Positions 45,213 to 56,443 of a stretch of 64,000 bases of DNA are shown here, piece after piece. The stretch's first letter is position 1; every line of letters starts with the position of its first letter. Source of the DNA: Salinibacterium sp. TMP30 (GTDB lineage: Bacteria > Actinomycetota > Actinomycetes > Actinomycetales > Microbacteriaceae). The translations under genes and the position numbers were made by a program. The stretch is from positions 2,170,001-2,234,000 of the forward strand of contig NZ_CP151642.1 in the NCBI RefSeq assembly GCF_038397785.1, written 5' to 3'. Below the pieces are notes generated by a model. That model was not told where the DNA came from and did no database searches. It worked only from the letters and a program-made list of their open reading frames with translations.

Positions 45213-46936
45213 TCGCTAACGATATCTGGTGCTTCGAGCCTCACTCGATCAGCTGACTCATCATCGGGCTGTTTTTGGCTAGCGAGCTCTGCGTCAACTC
45301 GCTGCAGGTAGCGCTCGATCTCGATGGTGGTGTGCGCGTCGTCCCAGCCCAAAACTCCCGCCATAAGCTCTGCCGCTACAGGTGCTGCCGAGACACCCCG
45401 ATCCCATGCCTCAATCGATATACGAGTGCGACGAGCCAAAACATCATCAAGGTGCATGGCTCCTTCATGGCTGGCAGCGTAGACAACTTCGGCAGCAATG
45501 TAGTCATCGGCGCCGGGAAGTGCTTCCGCAAGTGTGGGGTTACGGCGAACAAGTTCGAGCACTTCAGAGGCGAGCACGCCGTAGCGGTTCAGCAGGTGTT
45601 CGACGCGAGTCCGGTGGAGGCCAAAGGTGTGCGCGAGAGCAGTGCGCTTGTTCCACGCGGCACCGTATCCTTCCGCACCGAGCAGTGCGACATCTTCAGT
45701 AATGCTCGGTGAGATCTTGCCGTCTAGAGCGTCGACTGCGGCATCCACAGCATCTTTTGCCATGATGCGGTAGGTCGTCCACTTGCCGCCAGCCACCACA
45801 ACGAGCCCGGGAACACTGTGGGTCACAATGTGTTCGCGGCTGAGCTTTGAGGTGAGGTCAGACTCCCCAGCGAGCAATGGACGCAGCCCGGCGTAGACCC
45901 CTTCAACATCGTCACGTGTCAGCGGAACCGCTAGAACTTTATTGACATGCTTGAGCAGGTAGTCGATGTCGGCGGCCGTGGCAGCCGGGTGGGCTTTGTC
46001 GAGATCCCAGTCAGTGTCGGTCGTTCCGATCAGCCAGTGGCGCCCCCAAGGGATTACAAATAGCACACTCTTTTCAGTGCGAAGCAGCAGGCCTAGCTTC
46101 GACTGGAAACGGTCGCGAGGCACAACCAGGTGCACGCCCTTCGATGCCCGCACTCTGAACTGACCACGTTCGCCCACCATCGCTTGAGTGTCGTCGGTCC
46201 ACACACCGGTCGCATTCACGACCTGCTTGGCGCGAATCTCAAATCGTTCGCCCGTTTCGAGATCGTGCGCCATCACACCGACGACCCGCTCACCAACCTT
46301 GACGAAATCTTCGACGCGAACGCGGCTCGCCACCTGCGCGCCATAGAAACTCGCGGTGCGAGCAAGCGTCGACACGTAACGTGCATCATCCACTTGCGCG
46401 TCGTAGTAGGTCAGGCCACCGCGGAACGCATCAGCGCGCAAACTCGGCGCCGCTCGCAACATTTGAGCGCGCGTGAGGTGCCTGTGGTGGGGCACTCCTG
46501 GAGGTCTCCCTCCCGTATAGCTAAGAAGGTCGTAGAGCAACATTCCCGCACCGATATATAGCCGTTCGAAGATCGGTTTCGTCACCGGGTAGAGGAACCG
46601 CACTGGCCGCACCAGATGGGGTGCGATGCGCTGCAACAGCAGTCCACGTTCCTTGAGAGCTTCGCGCACGAGGCGAAAATCCAGTTGCTCCAAATAGCGG
46701 ATGCCGCCGTGCACCAACTTGGATGACCGGCTCGAGGTGCCGGAGGCCCAGTCACGCGCCTCAACCATTCCGACGGTGAGGCCACGCGTTGCGGCATCCA
46801 ATGCACTACCGGCGCCCACGATGCCACCACCGATCACGAGGATGTCGAGTTCGGTATCGCGCATGGCCGCGATCGCTGCCGCGCGCTGTTCAACGCTGAG
46901 CGCGGTTGACTGGGGGATCGATCGGGACTTAGCCAT
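45209..46936 (-). CDS. glpD: Aerobic glycerol-3-phosphate dehydrogenase (FAD)
   Basis: Oxidises glycerol-3-P to dihydroxyacetone phosphate and passes electrons to quinone at the membrane surface. 575 residues. FAD-binding DILVIGGGIVGAGSALDAATRG near the N-terminus, SSRSSKLVHGGIRYLEQ, DAQVDDARYV, NATGVWTDDTQ, IPWGRHWLIGTTDTDWD and VVVAGGKWTTYRIMAKD; a C-terminal GlpD-C helical domain follows. Start ATG 46936 with GGAGG eight bases upstream. Its substrate can come from the glycerophosphodiesterase at 39.5-40.5 kb. First of four genes joined by four-base overlaps or gaps. Confidence 0.94.
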   Translation of the reverse strand: MAKSRSIPQSTALSVEQRAAAIAAMRDTELDILVIGGGIVGAGSALDAATRGLTVGMVEARDWASGTSSRSSKLVHGGIRYLEQLDFRLVREALKERGLLLQRIAPHLVRPVRFLYPVTKPIFERLYIGAGMLLYDLLSYTGGRPPGVPHHRHLTRAQMLRAAPSLRADAFRGGLTYYDAQVDDARYVSTLARTASFYGAQVASRVRVEDFVKVGERVVGVMAHDLETGERFEIRAKQVVNATGVWTDDTQAMVGERGQFRVRASKGVHLVVPRDRFQSKLGLLLRTEKSVLFVIPWGRHWLIGTTDTDWDLDKAHPAATAADIDYLLKHVNKVLAVPLTRDDVEGVYAGLRPLLAGESDLTSKLSREHIVTHSVPGLVVVAGGKWTTYRIMAKDAVDAAVDALDGKISPSITEDVALLGAEGYGAAWNKRTALAHTFGLHRTRVEHLLNRYGVLASEVLELVRRNPTLAEALPGADDYIAAEVVYAASHEGAMHLDDVLARRTRISIEAWDRGVSAAPVAAELMAGVLGWDDAHTTIEIERYLQRVDAELASQKQPDDESADRVRLEAPDIVSE

Positions 46937-47008
46937 TGATAAATCCTCCAACGTGTGGCTGATCTCTGCCTGTGAACGGCTCGGCGCGTGAGCTGCTCTG
47001 TCTCTGAA

Positions 47009-48130
47009 CTACAGCGTGTTGTAGGGGGCGACGACAACATCGACCCGCTGGAACTCCTTCAGGTCGGAGTAGCCGGTTGTCGCCATCGATCGACGCAGTG
47101 CGCCGATGAGATTCGACTGACCGTTCGCGTGCGACGACGGTCCATTGAGAATTTCAGCGAGCGGCGCAAGCTGCCCAACCTCGACGCGATTGCCGCGGGG
47201 CAGCTCCGGGTGGTGAGCCTCTTGGCCCCAGTGCCAGCCGCCGCCGGGGGCTTCTGTTGCGCGAGCAAGGGTGCTGCCGAGCATGACAGCATCTGCTCCC
47301 ACGGAGATTGCCTTCACAATGTCACCGCTCGTGCCGAGACCACCGTCAGCGATCACGTGAACGTAGCGGCCACCAGATTCGTCCATGTAGTCGCGGCGAG
47401 CGCCGGCGACGTCTGCGACAGCGGTTGCCATCGGGGCGTGGATGCCCAGGGCGGTGCGCGTGGTGCTTGCGGCGCCACCGCCAAAGCCGACGAGCACGCC
47501 TGCGGCACCGGTGCGCATGAGGTGCAGTGCAGCGGTGTAGGTTGCGGCTCCTCCGACGATCACGGGCACATCGAGTTCGTAGATGAACTCTTTGAGGTTG
47601 AGTGGTTCACTGGCTTTGGAGACATGCTCCGCGCTTACGGTGGTGCCACGGATGACGAAGAGGTCGACACCGGCATCAACGACGGTCTGGTGGAGTTCTT
47701 TCGTACGCTGCGGGCTGAGCGCTCCGGCGACGGGCACTCCGGCTTCGCGAATCTCGGCAAGGCGCTGAGTGACGAGCTCGGGTTTGATGGGCTCCGAGTA
47801 CAACTGCTGCATGCGCGCGGTTGCCTGATCGGCGGGCAGGCTGCGGATCTCCGCGAGGACGGGCTCGGGGTGCTCGTAACGAGTCCAGAGACCTTCGAGG
47901 TCGAGCACGCCGAGTCCGCCGAGCTTTCCCATCGCGATTGCGGTCGCTGGCGAAACCACCGAGTCCATGGGTGCTGCGATGACGGGGATGTCAAAGGTGT
48001 AGGCGTCTATCGTCCAGCTCACTGACACGTCGCGTGGGTCTCGCGTGCGGCGCGAGGGCACGATCGCAATGTCATCAAAGGAATAGACGCGGCGAGCGCG
48101 CTTGGCTCGGCCAATCTCGAAATCATTCAC
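47009..48130 (-). CDS. guaB3: GuaB3-family IMP dehydrogenase-related protein
   Basis: 373 residues, TIM-barrel IMPDH/GMPR fold without CBS domains. VYSFDDIAIVPSRRTRDPRDVSV and VIAAPMDSVVSPATAI open the barrel; VIADGGLGTSGDIVKAISVGADAVMLGSTLA is the phosphate-binding end. The catalytic loop Cys seen in GuaB (GSICTTR) is replaced around GFGGGAASTTRTALG, so IMPDH activity is doubtful; some GuaB3 proteins are reported to act in purine salvage. The start is GTG 48130, six bases after TAGGCT. Confidence 0.88.
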   Translation of the reverse strand: MNDFEIGRAKRARRVYSFDDIAIVPSRRTRDPRDVSVSWTIDAYTFDIPVIAAPMDSVVSPATAIAMGKLGGLGVLDLEGLWTRYEHPEPVLAEIRSLPADQATARMQQLYSEPIKPELVTQRLAEIREAGVPVAGALSPQRTKELHQTVVDAGVDLFVIRGTTVSAEHVSKASEPLNLKEFIYELDVPVIVGGAATYTAALHLMRTGAAGVLVGFGGGAASTTRTALGIHAPMATAVADVAGARRDYMDESGGRYVHVIADGGLGTSGDIVKAISVGADAVMLGSTLARATEAPGGGWHWGQEAHHPELPRGNRVEVGQLAPLAEILNGPSSHANGQSNLIGALRRSMATTGYSDLKEFQRVDVVVAPYNTL

Positions 48131-48136
48131 TGCTCT

Positions 48137-48142
48137 AGCCTA
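48137..48142 (-). promoter_or_regulatory. -10 hexamer for leaderless guaB3
   Basis: TAGGCT on the - strand, six bases before GTG 48130. Confidence 0.4.
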
Positions 48143-48219
48143 CCCGGCTGCGGATTGGGTGGTCTTGTCGGCGAGGGGTATGCAAGCGCATGGTGCGGCC
48201 TCGAAGCAACGGAATACTC

Positions 48220-48248
48220 TTGACAGCTACTAAACGATCGTTTAGTTT
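48220..48248 (+). promoter_or_regulatory. Promoter of TetR-ABC operon
   Basis: TTGACA (48220-48225), 17 bases, TAGTTT (48243-48248). The predicted start of transcription falls at or next to ATG 48256, so the mRNA is probably leaderless. The 16-bp palindrome fills most of the spacer. Confidence 0.6.
48230..48245. promoter_or_regulatory. Perfect 16-bp palindromic operator
   Basis: CTAAACGATCGTTTAG, a perfect palindrome of TetR-operator type between the -35 and -10 boxes of the TetR-ABC operon. Binding of the encoded TetR here would block RNA polymerase. Confidence 0.6.
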
Positions 48249-48267
48249 ATTGAACATGCGTTCAATA
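48248..48267. promoter_or_regulatory. Second palindrome over the tetR start codon
   Basis: TATTGAAC, four bases, GTTCAATA: perfect 8-bp arms centred on the ATG of the regulator gene. Different sequence from the first palindrome, so it may serve a second site mode or another regulator, or form a start-codon hairpin in the mRNA. Confidence 0.5.
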
Positions 48268-48918
48268 AGTGATGATTCAACCACACGGGCTCGCATCCGC
48301 GATGCCGCGATCCTGCTCATCGGGCAGAAGGGTTTTGCCGCAACGAGCGCACGAGCTGTGGCACGTCACGCCGGTGTTAGCGCCGGCCTCGTCATCCACC
48401 ACTTCGGCAGTATGCGCGAACTCAAGAAAACTTGCGATGACTTCATCATCACCGAGATCACCCGCCGCAAAACGGGAATAGGTGAGAGCGAAGTCACTGC
48501 CGCCCTGAAGGAGTGGTACTCAGACCTCGAAACCTACCAACCCTGGCTCGACTACCTGAGCCGTCTATTCACCGACGATTCCGAAGCCGGTGCCGAACTC
48601 TTCGATCGCATCGTCAGCCTGACAGCGGAGATCCTTGAGGATGGCGTAGCCAAACAGCAGGTGCACCCGAGCGCCGATTCTCATGCACGAGCTGTGCTCA
48701 TTGTCACCCACAGTCTCGGCACCCTCATCCTGCAAAGCCACATCGCCCGCACCCTCGGTAGCGGGCACTTCAGCTTCGAAAGCCTCAGCCGCATGGGTAA
48801 CGCAGCACTCGAGATCTATACCGAGGGTCTCTACGTCGACAGCAGCGTGCTCAACGCCACTCGCGAAGCGACCGACAACGCCCGCAACGACCGCAACGAT
48901 CGCTCAGAGAAAGGATGA
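48256..48918 (+). CDS. TetR/AcrR-family transcriptional regulator
   Basis: 220 residues. N-terminal TetR helix-turn-helix: RARIRDAAILLIGQKGFAATSARAVARHAGVSAGLVIHHFGSMREL (about 12-56). The remainder is the ligand-binding helical domain, with EWYSDLETYQPWLDYLSRLFTDDSEAGAELFDR resembling regulators of ABC-2 drug exporters. The start ATG 48256 fits the TTGACA-17-TAGTTT promoter as a leaderless gene. Two palindromes overlap its own promoter and start, and the ABC genes follow with overlaps, so it is very likely an autorepressor controlling the exporter. Inducer unknown. Confidence 0.9.
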   Translation: MRSISDDSTTRARIRDAAILLIGQKGFAATSARAVARHAGVSAGLVIHHFGSMRELKKTCDDFIITEITRRKTGIGESEVTAALKEWYSDLETYQPWLDYLSRLFTDDSEAGAELFDRIVSLTAEILEDGVAKQQVHPSADSHARAVLIVTHSLGTLILQSHIARTLGSGHFSFESLSRMGNAALEIYTEGLYVDSSVLNATREATDNARNDRNDRSEKG

Positions 48919-49845
48919 GGCCCCGACCTCCTCTCATGACCTACGCAATAGAAACCAGAGCGCTGACCAAGCGTTACGGCCGCCACACGGCACTCGACGG
49001 CATGGATCTCGCCGTCGAGACCGGCAGTGTCTTCGGCGTGATCGGCCCCAACGGGGCCGGCAAAACCACAGCAATGCGACTCCTCCTCGACATCATCCGG
49101 CCAACCTCAGGTCACGCCACCGTGCTGGGAGAATCCCCTCGAACCGGTGGCGCCGCACTGCGCCGCCGAATCGGCTTCCTTCCCGGTGAACTGCTGCTCG
49201 AAGGGCGAGTCACCGGCCGCGCACTACTAGCCCATTACGCAGACATCAGTGGCCTCGTGGTGAAAGGCCGCGTCGATGAACTTGCCGAACGACTCGGACT
49301 CGACCTCAGCCGTCACGTTCGTCAGCTCTCCAAAGGCAACAAGCAAAAGCTCGGACTCGTCCAAGCGTTCATGCACGAACCGCCGCTCCTCGTGCTCGAC
49401 GAGCCGACAAGCGGACTCGACCCTCTCGTTCAACAAGTGTTCCTGGGCATGGTTCGCGAAGCCCAAAACAAGGGCCAAACCGTGTTCCTCAGTTCACACG
49501 TGCTCAGTGAAATTCAGAGCGCAGCCGACCAAGTCGCGGTCCTGCGCAACGGCAAAATAGTGAAAGTCGGTGACGTTGCAACACTGCGCACGAGTGCTGT
49601 GCGGCGCGTCGTCGTTGACTTCACGGATGTCGCAGCAGACCGCATCCGCACCGCTCTCGAAGCACTGCCACAACTCGCCGAGCTCAGGGTCGTCGATGGG
49701 GACATCGTTCAGGTCACCGGCACCGTGGAGGGACACATCGATGCTCTCGTCAAGGCGATCGCCCCGTTCCACGTTGTCGATCTCCGGGTTGAAGAACAGG
49801 ATCTCGAATCGTCGGTAATCAACCTCTATTCCTCGGAGGCCCCCA

Positions 49846-49856
<11 letters not shown>
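48915..49856 (+). CDS. ABC-2 type transporter ATP-binding protein
   Basis: 313 residues (or 306 if ATG 48936 is used). ABC domain with GVIGPNGAGKTTAMRLL (Walker A), LSKGNKQKLGLVQAF (signature), LLVLDEPTSGLDPLVQ (Walker B) and FLSSHVLSEIQ, then a C-terminal extension of about 90 residues as in drug and antibiotic exporters. The first ATG overlaps the tetR stop as ATGA. It would energise the permease encoded next, probably for export of a toxic compound (inference from the TetR link). Confidence 0.9.
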
Positions 49857-52196
<2,340 letters not shown>

Positions 52197-52272
52197 TTAA
52201 ATCTGCGGCCAATCAATATTAACGGGTTTCGTGGTCGAACATTCCCCCGCATAATGGCTTCACCGCTTTGTA

Positions 52273-52296
52273 CCCGACAAGCAGTTGTATGTCGGG
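52273..52296. repeat. Inverted repeat in guaB-livH intergenic region
   Basis: CCCGACA, ten bases, TGTCGGG in the 231-base divergent region. Could be an operator or a leader hairpin of the liv mRNA. Otherwise this gap holds promoters I cannot pin down. Confidence 0.35.
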
Positions 52297-52382
52297 CGCA
52301 ATCGGCCGGTGTCGTCAATGCCGTCGACACATCAGAACCCGCGGGATTCTTGATTCCGGCTGGGTCCCTTTCTGGAGGTCCT

Positions 52383-53711
52383 GTGAACACAGCGGAATAT
52401 CGCCGCACGCGACGGAAAAATAGACGAGGAGTGCTTGTAGCGCTCATCGTCGCCCTCTCCGCCGCTTTTTCTCTTATGTCTATGCCTGCGATGGCCGACG
52501 AAGTTAACGTCGATGAGTACGACAACAGCGTCATTGGCAACGTCAAGCTCGAAAGCGTGCCACTAGAAGGTGTACTTCTCACCATTTCTGGCGGCGGCTA
52601 CGACGTTGAAGTGTCAACGGATGCTGACGGCCAATGGAAAGTCGGCGTACCCGACGGTGACGAGTTCAGCGTCACGCTCGACGAAACAACACTGCCCGAC
52701 GGCATCGCAGTGATCGACGAGACCGGCACAGACGACACCCCCAACGTCAAAGAAGCGATGATCGGTCCCAGCGGATCGACAGTGGTGAACTTCTTCATCG
52801 GACGCGGTGAACGAAACGTTGTCAGCTTCTTCGACCAACTCGTCGAACGCCTCGTCAACGGCCTCAACTTCGGGCTCATGCTGGGACTTGCCGCTATCGG
52901 CATCTCCCTCGTCTACGGCACCACGGGGCTTTCCAACTTCGCTCACGCCGAAATGGTGACCTTTGGCGCGGTGATGGCGCTCATTGTGTCGGTCGACCTC
53001 GGCTGGCCGATCTTTCTTGCGATACCGATTGCTGTACTCCTCAGTGCCGGCTTCGGGTGGGCACTCGATGCCGGGTTGTGGAAACCGCTGCGCAAAAAAG
53101 GCGTGGGCATCGTTCAGCTCATGATCGTATCGATCGGTCTGTCTCTGGCGCTTCGCTACACCTTCCAGTACTTCCGCGGTGGAGGAACTGAACAGCTGCC
53201 TGGCTCCAACTCCCCCGACATCGCACTCTTCGGATCGGTGTCGCTCAGTCAAACCAACATGATCAGCATGGTTGTGAGCATCGTTGTTATCGTGATCTTC
53301 GCGTGGTGGCTTGTGAAGACCAAGATTGGTAAAGCAACTCGCGCAGTCTCCGACAACCCGTCGTTGGCGGCCGCATCCGGCATCGATGTCGACCAGGTTG
53401 TTCGGGTTGTTTGGATTCTGGCTGCCGCAATGGCCGGCCTCGCGGGTGTGCTGTGGGCCTACTTCCGCCCCGGCATTCGCTGGGACATGGGTGCTCAGAT
53501 CCTGCTGCTCGTGTTCGCCGCGGTTACCCTGGGTGGCCTCGGAACCGCGTTCGGTGCCCTAGTTGGCTCGATCATCGTCGGAGTTCTCGTTGAGACGTCG
53601 AGCCTCTTCATTCCTTCCGACTTGAAGTATGTGGGTGCGCTCGTCGTACTCATCGTCATCTTGTTGTTCAGACCGCAGGGCATCCTCGGTCGCAAAGAGA
53701 GAATAGGTTAG
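52383..53711 (+). CDS. livH: Branched-chain amino-acid ABC permease LivH with extracytoplasmic N-terminal domain
   Basis: 442 residues, against about 290 for ordinary LivH. Start GTG 52383 with GGAGG six bases upstream. Residues 1-38 are a signal sequence (RRGVLVALIVALSAAFSLMS..AMA). Residues about 40-140 form a beta-rich domain like carboxypeptidase-regulatory/SpaA folds (NVKLESVPLEGVLLTISGGG, STDADGQWKVGVPDGDEFSV). The permease follows: LVNGLNFGLMLGLAAIGISL, GTTGLSNFAHAEMVTFGAV and a C-terminal LFRPQGILGRKERIG. The fused domain would sit outside, next to where the substrate-binding protein docks. First gene of livHMGF. Confidence 0.85.
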   Translation: MNTAEYRRTRRKNRRGVLVALIVALSAAFSLMSMPAMADEVNVDEYDNSVIGNVKLESVPLEGVLLTISGGGYDVEVSTDADGQWKVGVPDGDEFSVTLDETTLPDGIAVIDETGTDDTPNVKEAMIGPSGSTVVNFFIGRGERNVVSFFDQLVERLVNGLNFGLMLGLAAIGISLVYGTTGLSNFAHAEMVTFGAVMALIVSVDLGWPIFLAIPIAVLLSAGFGWALDAGLWKPLRKKGVGIVQLMIVSIGLSLALRYTFQYFRGGGTEQLPGSNSPDIALFGSVSLSQTNMISMVVSIVVIVIFAWWLVKTKIGKATRAVSDNPSLAAASGIDVDQVVRVVWILAAAMAGLAGVLWAYFRPGIRWDMGAQILLLVFAAVTLGGLGTAFGALVGSIIVGVLVETSSLFIPSDLKYVGALVVLIVILLFRPQGILGRKERIG

Positions 53712-53720
53712 GGGCCGCTC

Positions 53721-54701
53721 ATGGATATACTGCAAATTCTCTCCAACACCGCGTCATCGCTGATTGCACCCGCAACGATCGGATACGCCCTCGCGGCGCT
53801 CGGACTTGCGTTGCACTTCGGTTTCACCGGTTTGCTCAACATGGGTATTGCCGCCTTCATGGCAATCGGCGCCTATGGCTATGCGATCTCAATCCTCACC
53901 TTCGGTTTTCCATGGTGGGGCGGCATGCTCGTCGGTGTCGGTGGCTCGCTCATCTTCGCGCTCATCCTCGGTATTCCTACTCTGCGACTACGCGGTGACT
54001 ACTTGGCAATCGTGACGATCGCGGCCGCTGAGGTTGTGCGCCTCTTGTTCCTGACGACAACGTTCGACAAGTACACCGGCTCTGCCGATGGACTGAGCGG
54101 TTACCACGACAGCTTCCGCGCGTTCAACCCAATCCCCGATGGCACCTACGGCTTCGGTCCTTGGGTGTACAACGAGAACGGATGGTGGGTTCGCATCTTC
54201 GGCATCACCATTCTCGCAATTGCGATGCTCATCCTGTGGTCTGTCATGCGCAGTCCCTGGGGTCGCGTCATCAAGGGAATCCGTGAAGACGAGGATGCCG
54301 TTCGTGCCCTCGGTAAAAACGTGTTCTCGTACAAGTTGCAGTCGCTCATGCTCGGTGGTGTATTCGGTGCCCTTGGAGGAATCGTCTATGCGCTTCCCGC
54401 CTCGGTGAACCCCGGGGTGTACGTGACGTCGCTGACGTTCTTCGTGTACACCGCGCTGCTTCTCGGTGGTGCCGCGACAATCTTCGGGCCCGTCATCGGT
54501 TCGGTTATTTTCTGGGGCGTTCAAGTGTTGCTGAGCAACCTGCTTCCCGCCCTAGTGAACATCGGTGTACTGCCGTTCATGACTACGACACAGTCGCAGA
54601 CTGTGCGTTTCATCCTCGTAGGTGTGGCGCTGATGTTGCTCGTGATCTATCGACCACAGGGCATCCTCGGCAATAAGAAGGAGCTGACCTTTGTCAAATA
54701 A
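53721..54701 (+). CDS. livM: Branched-chain amino-acid ABC permease LivM
   Basis: 326 residues, about nine hydrophobic segments. ALGLALHFGFTGLLNMGIAAFMAIGAYGYA and LILGIPTLRLRGDYLAIVTIAAAEVVRL are the LivM family core, with the cytoplasmic EAA-like loop SPWGRVIKGIREDEDAVRALGKN and the final RPQGILGNKKEL. Nine bases after livH; overlaps livG by 11 bases. Confidence 0.93.
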   Translation: MDILQILSNTASSLIAPATIGYALAALGLALHFGFTGLLNMGIAAFMAIGAYGYAISILTFGFPWWGGMLVGVGGSLIFALILGIPTLRLRGDYLAIVTIAAAEVVRLLFLTTTFDKYTGSADGLSGYHDSFRAFNPIPDGTYGFGPWVYNENGWWVRIFGITILAIAMLILWSVMRSPWGRVIKGIREDEDAVRALGKNVFSYKLQSLMLGGVFGALGGIVYALPASVNPGVYVTSLTFFVYTALLLGGAATIFGPVIGSVIFWGVQVLLSNLLPALVNIGVLPFMTTTQSQTVRFILVGVALMLLVIYRPQGILGNKKELTFVK

Positions 54702-55665
54702 AGACACACCGGCTGCGCCGGTGCAACGCGCAAAGACGACGGGGCTCCACAAGGGCGATATCGCCCCCGGAGTTGCCAAGGTCGACCCGATCATCATCGC
54801 TGACGGAGTTCGTCGCACGTTCGGTGGTCTCACCGCGGTTAACGTTGACCACATTGAGATCCCGCGCAACGCAATCACCGCTCTGATTGGTCCGAACGGT
54901 GCCGGCAAGACGACCCTGTTCAACCTTCTGACCGGATTCGACAAACCAGACGAAGGCAAGTGGACGTTCGATGGCCACGCACTTGCGGGAATGGGCGCGC
55001 ACAAAGTGGCCAGACTCGGTCAAGTGCGCACGTTCCAGCTGACCAAGGCTCTCGGGCTGTTGACCGTTCTTGAGAACATGAAGCTCGGCGCACAGGATCA
55101 GATTGGGGAGAACATTTTCCGCGGCATGATCCCGAGGCTCTGGCGCAAGCAAGAGGCCGAGATCGAGGCACGTGCCGAGGTTCTGCTCAAGAAGTTCAAG
55201 CTCGATGCCAAATCGTCTGACTTCGCTGCCAGCCTCTCTGGCGGACAGCGCAAGCTGCTCGAAATGGCGCGAGCACTCATGAGCGAGCCAACGCTCGTCA
55301 TGCTCGATGAGCCGATGGCAGGCGTCAACCCTGCGCTCACAGAGTCGCTGCTCGACCACATCCTCGACTTGAAGGAAGAGGGCATGACGGTGCTGTTCGT
55401 CGAGCACGACATGCACATGGTTCGCCACATCGCCGACTGGGTAATTGTGATGGCCGAAGGTGAAGTGGTTGCCGAAGGTCCGCCCGACGAAGTAATGAAC
55501 AACCAGGCCGTGATCGACGCCTACCTTGGCTCGCACCAAGATGTGGACCTTGGTGTTGTCACCGGCCGCATCGAGGGCGAACTGAACACTGGCGCTATCG
55601 ATTTAGCCGCCGAGGTCAAAGAACTCGACGCCAATATCGCTAAGCGCAAGGAGCCCCGCAAGTGA
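54691..55665 (+). CDS. livG: Branched-chain amino-acid ABC ATPase LivG
   Basis: 324 residues. Walker A LIGPNGAGKTTLFNLLTG, signature LSGGQRKLLEMARAL, Walker B LVMLDEPMAGVNP, and FVEHDMHMVRHIADWVIVMAEG. It has an N-terminal extension of about 30 residues and a C-terminal tail of about 40 beyond the usual LivG. Start TTG 54691 inside the end of livM. Stop TGA overlaps the livF GTG. Confidence 0.93.
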   Translation: MSNKDTPAAPVQRAKTTGLHKGDIAPGVAKVDPIIIADGVRRTFGGLTAVNVDHIEIPRNAITALIGPNGAGKTTLFNLLTGFDKPDEGKWTFDGHALAGMGAHKVARLGQVRTFQLTKALGLLTVLENMKLGAQDQIGENIFRGMIPRLWRKQEAEIEARAEVLLKKFKLDAKSSDFAASLSGGQRKLLEMARALMSEPTLVMLDEPMAGVNPALTESLLDHILDLKEEGMTVLFVEHDMHMVRHIADWVIVMAEGEVVAEGPPDEVMNNQAVIDAYLGSHQDVDLGVVTGRIEGELNTGAIDLAAEVKELDANIAKRKEPRK

Positions 55666-56399
55666 ACGCAATTCCCACCGAAAATGCGGTTGTCCATGTC
55701 AAGGACCTCACCGCAGGCTACCTTCCCGGAGTCAACATTCTGAATGACTGCAACCTGGTCGCAAACCCGGGTGAGCTCATCGGAATCATCGGGCCCAACG
55801 GTGCGGGCAAGTCCACACTGCTCAAGGCAATCTTTGGCCAAGTGCAGGTGCGCGGCGGTTCGATCACGCTAAACGGCGATGACATCACGGGGCTCAAAGC
55901 CAACAAGCTCGTCGCGCGCGGTGTTGGCTTTGTTCCTCAGAACAACAACGTGTTCCCGAGCCTGACGATCGAAGAGAACCTGCAGATGGGGCTCTACCAG
56001 AACCCCAAAATCTATGATGAGCGCCTCGACTTCGTTGTCGGCATTTTCAGCGAGCTCAAGGCGCGACTCAAGCAGCGCGCCGGATCGTTATCGGGCGGCG
56101 AACGTCAAATGGTTGCGATGTCTCGCGCACTCATGATGGACCCGCAAGTGCTGTTGCTCGACGAACCTTCCGCTGGGTTGTCTCCGGTCAAGCAGGACGA
56201 AGCATTCATTCGTGTCTCGGAGATCAACAAGGCTGGCGTGACCACGATCATGGTTGAGCAGAACGCGCGACGCTGCCTGCAGATCTGTGACCGCGGCTAC
56301 GTGCTCGATCAGGGTAAGGATGCCTACGAAGGCACTGGACGCGAGCTCCTGAACGACCCCAAGGTCATCGGGCTATACCTCGGCACGCTCGGTACCTAG
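55662..56399 (+). CDS. livF: Branched-chain amino-acid ABC ATPase LivF
   Basis: 245 residues. Walker A IGPNGAGKSTLLKAI, signature LSGGERQMVAMSRAL, Walker B LLLDEPSAGLSPV, and TIMVEQNARRCLQICDRGYV, all typical of LivF. GTG 55662 overlaps livG as GTGA. Last gene of livHMGF; a terminator follows after 15 bases. Confidence 0.93.
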   Translation: MNAIPTENAVVHVKDLTAGYLPGVNILNDCNLVANPGELIGIIGPNGAGKSTLLKAIFGQVQVRGGSITLNGDDITGLKANKLVARGVGFVPQNNNVFPSLTIEENLQMGLYQNPKIYDERLDFVVGIFSELKARLKQRAGSLSGGERQMVAMSRALMMDPQVLLLDEPSAGLSPVKQDEAFIRVSEINKAGVTTIMVEQNARRCLQICDRGYVLDQGKDAYEGTGRELLNDPKVIGLYLGTLGT

Positions 56400-56414
56400 T
56401 CAATCGCCTACACG

Positions 56415-56443
56415 TGCCCCGCTCGGATTCGTCTGGCGGGGCA
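56415..56443 (+). terminator. Terminator of livHMGF
   Basis: TGCCCCGC (56415-56422), 13-base loop, GCGGGGCA (56436-56443), then TTTG. Confidence 0.65.

Noticed and set aside
54694-55539. 281-codon open frame antisense to livG
   Set aside because: Shadow of livG; composition Cys/His/Arg-rich without any recognisable motif.
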